A stretch of 64,000 nucleotides of DNA from Halalkalibacter suaedae (GCF_017939705.1 NZ_JAGKSQ010000003.1:248001-312000); one strand, 5' to 3'. Counted from the stretch's first letter, positions 25,434-34,530 are shown. Program-made: numbers and translations. The notes: generated by a model from the letters alone, not told the origin.

Positions 25434-26159
25434 TTAGATCGCTAATTCTTCAGGGTCAATCATCTGGAGCCAATCATGTTGTGCTTGATGATATTGCTTT
25501 AATGTTCCGATATCAGACCAATATCCGTTTGCATGGTATCCATACAACTGTCCACTATCAATTACTCTTGGAAATACATCTAAGCTGAAATCGAGTTGAA
25601 CCTTTTCTTGCATGTGGGAGAAAATACTAGGATCCATAATATAAATACCGGTATTCACAGTGTTACTAAAACATTCACTTACCTTAGGCTTCTCTAGAAA
25701 TCGGATAATTTGGTTATGTTGATTTGTCTGAATGACACCGAAGGAAAAAGGATTATCAACTTCTTTCATAAAAACAGTTACTAGACTATTTCTACTCTGA
25801 TGAAAATCAATACCTTCCTTTAAATTAAAATTCGTTAATGCATCACCACTAATGACAACAAAAGGTTCATCCAAGAAAGTTTCTGCCTGTTTCACACTTC
25901 CTGCTGTTCCAAGTGGAGTGAATTCTTCAAAATAGGTTAGTCTCACTCCAAAATCAGATCCATCACCGAAATAATCTCGAATCACTTCAGGAAGATAATG
26001 AACAGTCACTGCAATATCAGTAATTCCATGTTTTTTGAGCAACTCTATGCTATATTGCATCACTGGTTTCTGCATTAACGGAACCATTGGTTTTGGCATA
26101 GAACTCGTTAACGGACGTAATCTCGTACCTTTTCCACCTGCAAGAATGACACCCTTCAT
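25434..26159 (-). CDS. Sugar-1-phosphate nucleotidyltransferase
   Basis: Makes an NDP-sugar from a sugar-1-phosphate. The signature GGKGTRLRPLT is at residues 8-18, PKPMVPLMQKPVMQY follows, and SGDALTNFNL holds the metal-binding Asp. The 241 residues stop after the catalytic domain; there is no C-terminal beta-helix. The sequence is close to mannose-1-phosphate guanylyltransferase-type enzymes, but a glucose-1-phosphate substrate would fit the branching enzyme next to it. It lies 17 bases after the GH57-GT gene in one transcript. Confidence 0.88.
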   Translation of the reverse strand: MKGVILAGGKGTRLRPLTSSMPKPMVPLMQKPVMQYSIELLKKHGITDIAVTVHYLPEVIRDYFGDGSDFGVRLTYFEEFTPLGTAGSVKQAETFLDEPFVVISGDALTNFNLKEGIDFHQSRNSLVTVFMKEVDNPFSFGVIQTNQHNQIIRFLEKPKVSECFSNTVNTGIYIMDPSIFSHMQEKVQLDFSLDVFPRVIDSGQLYGYHANGYWSDIGTLKQYHQAQHDWLQMIDPEELAI

Positions 26160-26176
26160 GACAACCCCTCCTTAAG

Positions 26177-28936
26177 TTAAGCTTGCTGTTTAGCGAGACA
26201 GCGTTCCATTTCCACTTCGGTAGAAGAAGCAATCGCATCCCAGTGAAAGGTTGATTTCACATCGCGCTGACCTTGTGTCGCTAATCCTTCTCTTAAAATT
26301 GGATGATTATATAAATAGAGCACCTGTTTGACCAAATCATCATGATTTCCAGGCTCGAATAATACGCCATTCTCGTTATGACGAATGATACTCGCCATTC
26401 CACCTGTGTTTGCTACAATCGTTGCCTTGCCCGCTGCTAAGCTTTCTAGAGCGACAATGCCGAATGGTTCATAGAGACTCGGAAATACAGTTGCATCACA
26501 CTGTCTGAACCAAGCATTTCTTTCTTCATCGCTAATATACCCAATAAATTCAATATGAGAGGTAAGGTCTTGTTCGTTGATCTGATGCATATAATCCTCA
26601 AGCATTGGCCCCTTACCAGCAACTACAAATTTCAGTTGAACATTTTTTTCTTTTAATTGCTTTGCAGCTTCAATTAATGTTTGGTACCCTTTTTCCTTCA
26701 CCAATCGTCCAACAGAAAAGATCGTAAACTGATTTGTTGTTACGCAATGAGTTGAAGGTGTTAAAAACACACTCATATCAACACCATTTGGTATGACAGT
26801 TATCTTCTCTTGAGATAATGAGAAAACAGTTTGAAGCTCTTCTCTCATATACTCACTGCAAACAATAATCTGGTCAGCTTCATGTGTGAGCTCCCATTCC
26901 TTCTGGTTGATCTCGTATTGTAGATCTGTATGAATTCCATTATTTCTACCATGCTCTGTCGCATGGATTGTGACTAATAATGGGATTTTTAATTGGTTTT
27001 TTAGTGCTTTTGCTGCTACTCCAACCAACCAATCATGTGCATGAATAAAGTCAAATTGTATTTTTCTCGTTAGCTTCTTAACATAGTGGACCATGGCAAA
27101 ATTCAAGCTTCCAACCCAATCAAAAAAGATATCCGTATGCGGTTGTAAACATTGAATCCTATGAACATGGACGCCATGATCAAGCTCATAGTCTGGTACT
27201 CCTTCCACAGAAGAGGTCACAATATGAACCTCATGCCCTAGCCTCACGAGAGCTTGAGACAGGTCATAGACATGCCGAGCCAGTCCACCAACTACTAATG
27301 GCGGGTATTCCCAACTTAATAGCAAGATCGACCGCTTATCAGAAGTGATTTGCTCTTGTTTTGCTAAGACATATGCGTCATGTGGTGAAAAAAAGATTTG
27401 TTCATTCACATCTGCTAAAAACGGAAATCCATTTTCCATTTCTTCAAGCCATCTAACATCAATCGCTGAAGTATGCAATTTTTCCTTTAGTAAATAAAAA
27501 CGATTCATATGCGTATCAAAACGCTCTTTAGCATATTGTACAGAGGTTTGTCCATCGATAATAAATGCCCAATCACTGCTGATGGCAAGCATCCATTCCC
27601 GCACCATTTGCTTTAATACCCGTTTTTGTTCATCTGAAGGTTCAGAATAGAGAGCAACCATTGTTGCTAAATCTATTTCCATTCGATGATGGTAGCGGTA
27701 CAATTCCTCATTTGTTTCATTAATCCAAACATGACCATAACCGTCTCTCCCCCAAGTAGAGAAAGAAACATGTACAGTTTCAAAGTCTTGATAATACCGC
27801 TCACAATATGTTTCAGGAGAAATAAATGCAATGCTCTCTTGTCCTTTTGCTAATAATTGACCAATCCAAGCTGGACCCTCAAACCACCAGTGACCAAATA
27901 ATTCAGCATCAAATGGGGTCACCATCAAGTAAGGTGGAAAACATTGATCACCATGCTTGGCAGTTTCAGAATGAATGGATTCAATGAAATGATCTACCTG
28001 TTTGTGCACCTTGTTCAACGCCCATTCAGGCACATATCCCTCCTTGTGCTCAGAATCACCTGTAATTCGTTTATGTTTGATTCCTGAATCAATTCGGATT
28101 CCTTCTGGTAGAAATGGTTTAATTTCCTCCCAGTCTCTTTCATAAGCAATGTCGCGATAAAATTCACGATAATCAACATCACCAGGATATCCGGTGGTCG
28201 AGCTCCAAATCTGACTTGATAGAACCGAATGACGAGGAAATAAAATGAGCCCATGTGGAGAATATACTGGTGCACCAATCCCTTTCGAAGGTGTTGGGTC
28301 CCCTGTTAACACTGTATGCTCATCAACAAAGGTGTAACGAATACCCTCTTCTACCAAAATCCGATCAATACCAGGAGCTATTGCACATTCTGGTAACCAA
28401 AAACCCTTTGGCTTTTCTCCAAAGTATTTCTCAAAACAACGAATTGCTTCAACAACTTGGGAGCGAATAGCTGCCTTCGTTTTTAAATATGGCAGGAATG
28501 CATGTGTTGCAGAACTCGTAATACAACGAATCATGCCAGCATTCTTTAAGGCTTGAAAGCCAACTAATATATTTTTACCAAGATCTAGGTATATTTTTTT
28601 AATCTTCTGATAACGATTAAGATAGTAGATCATTAATGAACGTTCATTATCATCCTTCGGTTCGGCAATTTCCTTTTCAAGCAATTGAATCGTCATCGTG
28701 AGATACGCCAGATAGCGCTCTTGCATTAGTGGATCTGAAAGCATTTCCATGACGGGTGGAGAAAATGAAATGGTTATGGCATCCTCTACCTGTTTTTCTT
28801 CTAACTCGATTAATAGTGGTATATATGATTCGGTTATTGCTTCAAAAAGCCAACGTTCTTCCATTCTACCTTCTTCATTGTGACGAACGTATGGAAGATG
28901 GGCATGCAAAACCAATGAGTAGTATCCTTGTTTCAT
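26177..28936 (-). CDS. GH57 1,4-alpha-glucan branching enzyme fused to GT4 glycosyltransferase
   Basis: A 919-residue bifunctional protein. Residues 1-~530 are a GH57/DUF1957 branching enzyme: VLHAHLPYVR at 9-18, nucleophile Glu183 in GFWLPEC, acid/base Asp343 in TPFDAELFGHWW. Residues ~536-919 are a GT-B glycosyltransferase of the glycogen-synthase/GT4 kind: SWEYPPLVVGGLARH at 541-555, VGRLVKEKGYQTLIEA, and the donor-site EPFGIVALESLAAGK. Both active sites look intact. It would elongate and branch an alpha-glucan in the cytosol. No signal peptide. It lies between the DUF4912 gene (10 bases upstream) and the nucleotidyltransferase. Polymer and donor are not known. Confidence 0.88.
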   Translation of the reverse strand: MKQGYYSLVLHAHLPYVRHNEEGRMEERWLFEAITESYIPLLIELEEKQVEDAITISFSPPVMEMLSDPLMQERYLAYLTMTIQLLEKEIAEPKDDNERSLMIYYLNRYQKIKKIYLDLGKNILVGFQALKNAGMIRCITSSATHAFLPYLKTKAAIRSQVVEAIRCFEKYFGEKPKGFWLPECAIAPGIDRILVEEGIRYTFVDEHTVLTGDPTPSKGIGAPVYSPHGLILFPRHSVLSSQIWSSTTGYPGDVDYREFYRDIAYERDWEEIKPFLPEGIRIDSGIKHKRITGDSEHKEGYVPEWALNKVHKQVDHFIESIHSETAKHGDQCFPPYLMVTPFDAELFGHWWFEGPAWIGQLLAKGQESIAFISPETYCERYYQDFETVHVSFSTWGRDGYGHVWINETNEELYRYHHRMEIDLATMVALYSEPSDEQKRVLKQMVREWMLAISSDWAFIIDGQTSVQYAKERFDTHMNRFYLLKEKLHTSAIDVRWLEEMENGFPFLADVNEQIFFSPHDAYVLAKQEQITSDKRSILLLSWEYPPLVVGGLARHVYDLSQALVRLGHEVHIVTSSVEGVPDYELDHGVHVHRIQCLQPHTDIFFDWVGSLNFAMVHYVKKLTRKIQFDFIHAHDWLVGVAAKALKNQLKIPLLVTIHATEHGRNNGIHTDLQYEINQKEWELTHEADQIIVCSEYMREELQTVFSLSQEKITVIPNGVDMSVFLTPSTHCVTTNQFTIFSVGRLVKEKGYQTLIEAAKQLKEKNVQLKFVVAGKGPMLEDYMHQINEQDLTSHIEFIGYISDEERNAWFRQCDATVFPSLYEPFGIVALESLAAGKATIVANTGGMASIIRHNENGVLFEPGNHDDLVKQVLYLYNHPILREGLATQGQRDVKSTFHWDAIASSTEVEMERCLAKQQA

Positions 28937-28946
28937 CGAACCCCTC

Positions 28947-29570
28947 CTACTTCAACTTTTCATAATAGGAATATGTACTAAAATGCTCTAACCATTGCGG
29001 CTCATCGACATGACCATTCTTCCAGTTCATGACGGCATCTACATGATAATGATTGTCTTCACCAATTTGTCTTGGTGTATCTATTGGATTTGAACGTAAA
29101 AGTGATAAAAATGTACCTTGCTTTGATTCCACGCCAACATCTACAACATACGTACAATTCGGCTCTAGATCTCGTACGAACCAATTATTTGTCATCTCAG
29201 GTAAGCCAATATCAAAATAACGATGAGCATTATGACCATTAAACAAAATCATTGTCACATCATATACCCTAAGCACTTTTTTTAACTTAGCCCAAGGCGT
29301 TCGACACTGGTGCTCTACCATCTTTTCTAAATCAAAGCTAATATCCCAATAAGCATAAATGACGGTCGGACTTTGGGCAATAATCGTACATTCATCCTCT
29401 CGGTAAACTGTCGGTGGATTTTCAATACTATTGTCGTTTTTTTGAATGTCTTTCGTTTCCTCATATTTCCGGAAACAGTATTGTACTTTTCCAACAGTTG
29501 TATCAAGTTCACGAGCGATTTTTCTAAATGAATACCCTTGTTCTCTTAGCGGAAGAATTTGCTCAATCAT
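28947..29570 (-). CDS. DUF4912 protein with N-terminal helix-turn-helix
   Basis: 207 residues. Residues 1-40 look like a homeodomain-like helix-turn-helix (LPLREQGYSFRKIARELDTT VGKVQYCFRKYEE, split here for length). From about 58 the DUF4912 pattern follows: ECTIIAQSPTVIYAYWDIS, then LRVYDVT, YVVDVG and FLSLLRSNPIDTPR. DUF4912 is typically seen beside GH57 and glycosyltransferase genes; its function is unknown and a carbohydrate-binding fold is often suggested. First gene of the cluster, with AGGGGTGG as ribosome site. Confidence 0.82.
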   Translation of the reverse strand: MIEQILPLREQGYSFRKIARELDTTVGKVQYCFRKYEETKDIQKNDNSIENPPTVYREDECTIIAQSPTVIYAYWDISFDLEKMVEHQCRTPWAKLKKVLRVYDVTMILFNGHNAHRYFDIGLPEMTNNWFVRDLEPNCTYVVDVGVESKQGTFLSLLRSNPIDTPRQIGEDNHYHVDAVMNWKNGHVDEPQWLEHFSTYSYYEKLK

Positions 29571-29602
29571 TTGGCCACCCCTACTGTATTTCTGTTAAAT
29601 TC

Positions 29603-29631
29603 ATCATACCCTGCTCATTTTCAAGGAACAA
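29603..29631 (-). promoter_or_regulatory. Probable SigA promoter of the GH57-GT cluster
   Basis: Read leftward: TTGTTC, 17-base spacer, TATGAT. It lies about 33 bases before the DUF4912 start. I see no sporulation sigma pattern there. Confidence 0.5.
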
Positions 29632-29838
29632 GCAGTCGAATTTGTCCTAATTTGTCGGGTCTATATGCACCATACGTTCAATTTACGAAAAAAATTAATC
29701 GACTATTTTCGCTAGTTAAATTTGTCAGTAACCAGCGTCGAAATATAGCGAAACGAACACTGCTATTACCATATGTATTCACTCTTTTAGACAATTGTCG
29801 ATTAGCCACGTATTATGAATCAAAAAAATGACACCTTC

Positions 29839-29866
29839 TTGATTGAATTAAAACCGTGTGTAATAC
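29839..29866 (+). promoter_or_regulatory. Probable promoter of the gene at 29904
   Basis: TTGATT, 16-base spacer, TAATAC, 38 bases before the ATG. The rest of the 29571-29903 gap holds no gene that I can support. Confidence 0.45.
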
Positions 29867-29903
29867 TAATTAATACGTTGAAGAAAAAGGAGCACAGTTA
29901 TTC

Positions 29904-30278
29904 ATGATAGACATAATGATCATTGTTTTATTTAGCTTGTCTCTTTTGCTCTTTATTCTGGCTTATTTCAAAAAGGACCGAATAAAAGAGCTTGAGAAAC
30001 AATTAGAAGAAATGTCGATTACACAGATGCAAGAGTTGTATATATTAAAAAAGAAGATTCGATCACTAGAAGAGCAGGCAACCCTTGACGAGCAACAAAC
30101 GACTTTTATTAGACAAGCCAAATCAAATTCGAAGCAGCAATTATTAAGAGAAGTGATAAGTCTGTATACTCAAGGATTCCAAATTGAAGACATTGCCCAA
30201 CAAACAAGCTTAACGCATGGAGAAGTCGAACTCTTTCTTGACTCATATCTTTCAGCTGAAAAAGAAAGGGATGAGTAA
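29904..30278 (+). CDS. Membrane-anchored coiled-coil protein with C-terminal helix-turn-helix
   Basis: 124 residues in three parts: a membrane helix at 4-22, a Lys/Glu-rich coiled coil at about 24-65 (RIKELEKQLEEM, LKKKIRSLEEQ), and a C-terminal LREVISLYTQGFQIEDIAQQTSLTHGEVELFL, a helix-turn-helix of the small DUF6115-like type. Function unknown. It overlaps or abuts the next gene, so the two are coupled. Confidence 0.75.
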   Translation: MIDIMIIVLFSLSLLLFILAYFKKDRIKELEKQLEEMSITQMQELYILKKKIRSLEEQATLDEQQTTFIRQAKSNSKQQLLREVISLYTQGFQIEDIAQQTSLTHGEVELFLDSYLSAEKERDE

Positions 30279-30279
30279 T

Positions 30280-30729
30280 GTGAGTGCCAAAAACATTCAA
30301 CACTTCGCTGGTGGAATTTTTCTAGCAACATCGCTCTTAGCTGGGGCCTACTACTACAACTCTACTGAAACACAAGAACCAGTAACTGTAGTCGAGGAAA
30401 TCATTCCAACATCTGCAGAAATGAAAGAAACATTGGAAGATGAAGGATATATTGTCCTAACGGCTGAAGAATATGAAGAAACAAAGGAAGTGACTCCAAC
30501 AGAAGTTGAGACTGAGGTAGAAATCAGGTATACAATGCTGCTACAGATCCGCGAAGGAATGACAAGTCAGGAAATTGCTGCAATCCTTGTCCGTGGCAAC
30601 ATCATTGATGATTCTTCAGAGTTTACCGAGTTTGTACAAGACCAACAATTAACACAGGTAATCCGAACAGGAGAATATGAGCTAACGAGTACAATGACGA
30701 TAGCGGAAATCGTTGAGTTAATCACATAA
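30280..30729 (+). CDS. MltG LysM-like domain protein lacking the lytic domain
   Basis: About 149 residues. A membrane helix (GGIFLATSLLAGAYYY) is followed by an acidic linker and then LQIREGMTSQEIAAILVRGNIIDD..SEFTEFV..IRTGEYELTSTMTIAEIVELI, which matches the LysM-like N-terminal region of MltG (YceG). The catalytic transglycosylase domain is absent. A GTG at 30280 is chosen because GAAAGGG lies nine bases upstream; an ATG at 30271 abuts that site. Coupled to the coiled-coil gene. A role in binding peptidoglycan is inference. Confidence 0.72.
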   Translation: MSAKNIQHFAGGIFLATSLLAGAYYYNSTETQEPVTVVEEIIPTSAEMKETLEDEGYIVLTAEEYEETKEVTPTEVETEVEIRYTMLLQIREGMTSQEIAAILVRGNIIDDSSEFTEFVQDQQLTQVIRTGEYELTSTMTIAEIVELIT

Positions 30730-30777
30730 GAAAAAAGGATGCGACAATGGTCAGATAACCATACGCATCCTTTTTTA
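30730..30777. terminator. Strong bidirectional terminator
   Basis: AAAAAAGGATGCG and CGCATCCTTTTTT pair perfectly, with an inner ATGGT/ACCAT stem. It serves the gene at 30280 and pbpA on the other strand. Confidence 0.92.
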
Positions 30778-30783
30778 AATTAT

Positions 30784-32889
30784 TTATTCAACTTCCATTT
30801 GTTCCTCATCTTCATCGACATTTTCTAATAAAGGCTCAGCAACTTTTTGCGGACCTTGACGAGCCTTTTTCATTTCGATGAAATACTGATCTAAAATCTC
30901 TTCAGCTATGTTTTGAGCCATTCCATCTCGTCCACCATTACCTTTTAGTTTAACTTTTGGAACGACAACAGCTATCGCTATCTCTGGGTTGTCAAAAGGT
31001 GCATAAGCCACAAAGGTTTGGTTGTTACCTTTTATACCATTTAGAGCTGTCTGAGCAGTTCCTGTTTTTGCAGCCAATTGATATGGTTTATTTCCAAAAG
31101 TTTTATTAGCTGTTCCTTTTGCTCCTGTGACGACATCTCTTAAACCTAACTGAACCTGATTAATAAACGCATCAGACATATCGACTCGATTCAAAATCGT
31201 TGGTTCAAATTTATGCAAAACTGCACCTATTTGTTCTGGATCTGTAACAGGCTCACGCACCTCACTTACAATTCTCGGCTTCATCCTATAACCGTCATTA
31301 GCAATCGTCGAGATATACTGGGCCAATTGAAGTGGCGTATATGCATCGTACTGTCCAATTAGCAAATCCAGAAGGGTCCCTGGAAGTCCTGGTTCGCCAA
31401 TAAATCCACTTGAAGTTGAAGGTAAATCAATCCCTGTTTCAGAACCCAATCCAAACTGGCTGAAATTATATCGTACCTTTTCATAACTTTCTAAAGTTGA
31501 CTTTGTCGGGAAAGAACAATTCATTGGATTTGAATTATAACACCCCATCATTCTTAAACCAATTTCAAACATATATACGTTTGAAGAAACCCGCAAAGCA
31601 TACCGGTCATTAATTAGACCATATTCATTCTTACCAAACGAACTCTTTTCAATTCCACCTGGTAGTCGAATCACACGGTCATTTAGTCTTGAGTTAGGAC
31701 TAATAATTCCTTCCTGATACCCTGTTAACACACTTGCACCTTTAACAGAAGAACCCATCTCGAATACTTTGTTCACGTTTCCGATGTGATCAGCGGTACT
31801 CGTTTGCTCTTCACCAGCGTTATCTAAAAATCCTGCCATAGACAGAATATCGCCTGTTCGTGGATCCATTAAAACAACATATGCTGATGAATCACGTATA
31901 AACGGATTTCCTGGCTTACTAAGTTCATTATTAATCGCATTTTCTGTTACCTGCTGTAACTCCATATCAAGGGTTAGCATTAAATCATTTCCCCGTTGAC
32001 CTAGCTTCTCATTAACAGAGCTGTCGATCGTTTGGCCACCGGTTGAAGTCATAATACTCTCAACTACAGCCTTCTGACCACGCAAAACCTCCTCATACTG
32101 TTCTTCAAGAAAACTAGTGCCAACAATATCAGAACGTTCATATCCCCTTGAAAGAAAATGATCTACGCTTTCTTTAGGAATGGACCCCGTGCTTCCGAAG
32201 AAGCCTCTAAAAGAGTCACCATATGCATAGCTTCGTCGTGAATCTCTTAGTATATCAATCCCTGGTAGACGGTAGAGATTCTCACTTATAATATGAACTT
32301 CCTCCTCAGTAATATTTCGTTTAATTCGTTGAGGAGAGTTAGCATACCCGCGTACCATTTCTCTAAATATCGCAATGACCTTCTCATCTTTCTCTGTAAG
32401 CTTGTCAAGATCTTCTTGAGTGATAGCTTTAATCTCTAATTTATATTGCTCGGAATTGTCGAGGTCGCCGCGCTCTTCACGAGTCACAAGCTCATACCTT
32501 TCCTCTTCCGTCATATTCAATAGGATGTAATCCTGTTTATCCCTATCTAGTAACTTATCTGTTTCAACTTCTAATAAGGGTTCTAGGTCACGTGCAATCT
32601 CGAGCATCTTCTTGTTCGAGATCCCACCTGGATTTGTGTATGTAACAGATAACTCAAGCTCATTATCCACCACTACATTACCAAAGCGATCATACATAAG
32701 TCCTCGTGGTGCATCAATACGTGCGGTTGTATTACTCGTTCGTTCAAGTTCCTTTGTGAACTCTTCACCTTCAACAATCTGTACAATTCCAAGCCTAAGA
32801 ATTAAGGCAGAAAATAAAATAAATACAGCAAAGAATAGAATATTCAGTCTGGCGGGAACATGATATTTTTTCTTTTTTGATTTCCCCAT
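30784..32889 (-). CDS. pbpA: Class B penicillin-binding protein PbpA (PBP2-type transpeptidase)
   Basis: A 701-residue elongasome-type transpeptidase. A basic N-terminus and one membrane helix (15-36) are followed by the PBP dimerisation region (APRGLMYDRFGNVV, 60-73) and the transpeptidase domain with SxxK at Ser380-Lys383, SxN at 435-437 and KTG at 608-610. The C-terminal 30 residues are acidic (LLENVDEDEEQ). It has the position of B. subtilis pbpA next to yqgE and sodA. It cross-links lateral wall peptidoglycan, outside the membrane. An ATG with GAGGAGG is used. Confidence 0.95.
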   Translation of the reverse strand: MGKSKKKKYHVPARLNILFFAVFILFSALILRLGIVQIVEGEEFTKELERTSNTTARIDAPRGLMYDRFGNVVVDNELELSVTYTNPGGISNKKMLEIARDLEPLLEVETDKLLDRDKQDYILLNMTEEERYELVTREERGDLDNSEQYKLEIKAITQEDLDKLTEKDEKVIAIFREMVRGYANSPQRIKRNITEEEVHIISENLYRLPGIDILRDSRRSYAYGDSFRGFFGSTGSIPKESVDHFLSRGYERSDIVGTSFLEEQYEEVLRGQKAVVESIMTSTGGQTIDSSVNEKLGQRGNDLMLTLDMELQQVTENAINNELSKPGNPFIRDSSAYVVLMDPRTGDILSMAGFLDNAGEEQTSTADHIGNVNKVFEMGSSVKGASVLTGYQEGIISPNSRLNDRVIRLPGGIEKSSFGKNEYGLINDRYALRVSSNVYMFEIGLRMMGCYNSNPMNCSFPTKSTLESYEKVRYNFSQFGLGSETGIDLPSTSSGFIGEPGLPGTLLDLLIGQYDAYTPLQLAQYISTIANDGYRMKPRIVSEVREPVTDPEQIGAVLHKFEPTILNRVDMSDAFINQVQLGLRDVVTGAKGTANKTFGNKPYQLAAKTGTAQTALNGIKGNNQTFVAYAPFDNPEIAIAVVVPKVKLKGNGGRDGMAQNIAEEILDQYFIEMKKARQGPQKVAEPLLENVDEDEEQMEVE

Positions 32890-32977
32890 ACCTAGCTCCT
32901 CCTCTTCAATTAGTCTTTAGTCATTTTTATACAATAGAATAGACACCTACATATTTAGGTGCCTAGTTGGATGTAAT

Positions 32978-33178
32978 AAATTGTAACCCGCGTATGCCGT
33001 TGCTTCAGTTGTTTCATGAACCTACACTCGTAGGTGGGTGCTCGCAGAATCTCGTCCAGCGTCCAGAGCAAGCTGGCATGCTGTCTGAGGTTCAATATAA
33101 AGCTCCCTTTTTAAAATCAAGGTTCGAAACAAGGAGAAGCTAACTAACACGGCAGGCAACGTCCGTTCTTCTAATTGG
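32978..33178 (-). ncRNA. ssrS: Probable 6S RNA
   Basis: A roughly 200-base transcript with no open frame. TGCCGT near the 5' end pairs with ACGGCA near the 3' end to close the rod. The 3' half, CACCTACGAGTGTAGG then TTCATGAAACAACTGAAGC and ACGGCAT, lines up with the same part of E. coli 6S (CACCUUGAACCAAGGG..GCGGCGGCAU), and the 5' GTGTTAGTTAGC fits GUUCGCAAGC there. A near-perfect SigA promoter sits in front. 6S RNA binds SigA-RNA polymerase. The 3' end is uncertain by about 15 bases. Confidence 0.65.
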
Positions 33179-33184
33179 TTTTAT

Positions 33185-33212
33185 TATACCATATCGAGAT
33201 ACATTGTCAAAA
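33185..33212 (-). promoter_or_regulatory. Consensus SigA promoter of the 6S RNA candidate
   Basis: Read leftward: TTGACA, 16-base spacer ending TGG, TATAAT. Both hexamers are perfect, as expected for an abundant RNA. It may also drive pbpA. Confidence 0.85.
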
Positions 33213-33234
33213 TGATAACGTAGCCAATTTTTGC

Positions 33235-34530
33235 TTATACAGTTGTCCCCCCAGAGTCTCCTTCCCCCTTATCCTGCCTTGCAAATGCGTATCCTTCACC
33301 GCCAATATTGTCTTTGAATGATACTTTGCGGACAAAGAAGTAAATTACCGTGTGACCCGCTCCGAGTACTAACAATAGGATAGGAATCCCTTTTTCCTCT
33401 GAAAAAAAAGTAATTGTTGCTAAAAAGGCTAAGACTGAGCTAATTCTTCCCATATTCAAGAACAACTCACGCACAACGATATACTCAACCCGCATTTCAG
33501 CTGCCTTCCAGCCTTTTCCTATAACATCAAACGTAAGTGAAACATATGGCACAAGAAGGACTGGATAAGCAATCGAGACAACAATTCCATAAATAATGAG
33601 TTTTGTGAAGGTCAAATCTCCTAGCACAATAATAAAGATGGCTCCATAAAGGACCAGACCTCCAAATAATATAAGTCTTTTTCTTATATGTGATTTAATC
33701 ACTCTTGTAACTACATAGTACGCAACAAATTGGACGGCAGATGCAACTAACCCATATGTACCTATCGCTAGTTCACTGCCAGTCGATACGAACACCCAAA
33801 CGACAATGACAAAGACAAATGTACCTTCTCGAAGCCCTTGGAAAAAATGAGCAAATAATATATTTCTCCAATTGGGATTCTTCTTTCTCTCTGCAATTAT
33901 TTTTCGAAAGTAAAACTTCCCTTCAGCTGCTCGACGTTTTAACATAAAGCTTGTTAAAATCGCTCCAACAAACAAGACCAATGAAATGGTAAAAATAACC
34001 GTGTAACCAGTAAATTCCTCCATTCTTGTGATAATGAAGCCTGATAGGATCGGACCAATCATCCCCGCAAATGAAGTAAGCAACCCCAAAAAACCATTAA
34101 AGAAATCTCTTGTTTCGGGCTCTGTAATTTCAAATGTCAATACATTAAATGCAAGCCAGTAAAAACCAAAACCTGTTCCAATCAGTACACCAAGTAAAAT
34201 GATAAATTGATTGGCGTGCTCACCTAAAAATAAAACGGTTGAGAAAAAAATTGCCAAAGAAATGACCCCTATTCTCAAAACAATAACTCGGTCAATTTTT
34301 TTGGCAACTTTTCCTGCAATAATAAAAGCAATAGGTTGCATAATCACTGAGCCTAAATTATATAAGGCTAAATCAACAAATTCACCTGACTGCTTCCACA
34401 AATAAACATTAACAAACGTATTTGAAAGTGCAATGCTTAGTGCGTATAATCCACCTACGATAAGCAGTAAGGTCAATTCCCTTGTAATTTCTATATCACC
34501 AATTACTTTTTTAATCATTGACGTTCTCAC
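33235..34530 (-). CDS. yqgE: MFS transporter, YqgE-like
   Basis: About 431 residues with roughly 12 membrane helices. The order yqgE-pbpA next to sodA is that of B. subtilis. The loop IAGKVAKKIDRVIVLRIG is a weak MFS motif A. The substrate is unknown. The GTG at 34530 is preferred because GGTGGAG is just upstream; an ATG at 34548 has no site. The C-terminal tail is hydrophilic (RQDKGEGDSGG). Confidence 0.82.
   Translation of the reverse strand: MRTSMIKKVIGDIEITRELTLLLIVGGLYALSIALSNTFVNVYLWKQSGEFVDLALYNLGSVIMQPIAFIIAGKVAKKIDRVIVLRIGVISLAIFFSTVLFLGEHANQFIILLGVLIGTGFGFYWLAFNVLTFEITEPETRDFFNGFLGLLTSFAGMIGPILSGFIITRMEEFTGYTVIFTISLVLFVGAILTSFMLKRRAAEGKFYFRKIIAERKKNPNWRNILFAHFFQGLREGTFVFVIVVWVFVSTGSELAIGTYGLVASAVQFVAYYVVTRVIKSHIRKRLILFGGLVLYGAIFIIVLGDLTFTKLIIYGIVVSIAYPVLLVPYVSLTFDVIGKGWKAAEMRVEYIVVRELFLNMGRISSVLAFLATITFFSEEKGIPILLLVLGAGHTVIYFFVRKVSFKDNIGGEGYAFARQDKGEGDSGGTTV

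Noticed and set aside
25434-28936. Classical glycogen operon (glgBCDAP)
   Set aside because: The branching enzyme is GH57, not GH13, it is fused to a GT4-like enzyme, and no glgC/glgD/glgP homologue is present.
32890-33180. T-box or other amino-acid riboswitch ahead of pbpA
   Set aside because: No AGGGTGG T-box sequence and no antiterminator; the 6S-like pairing and promoter explain the region better.
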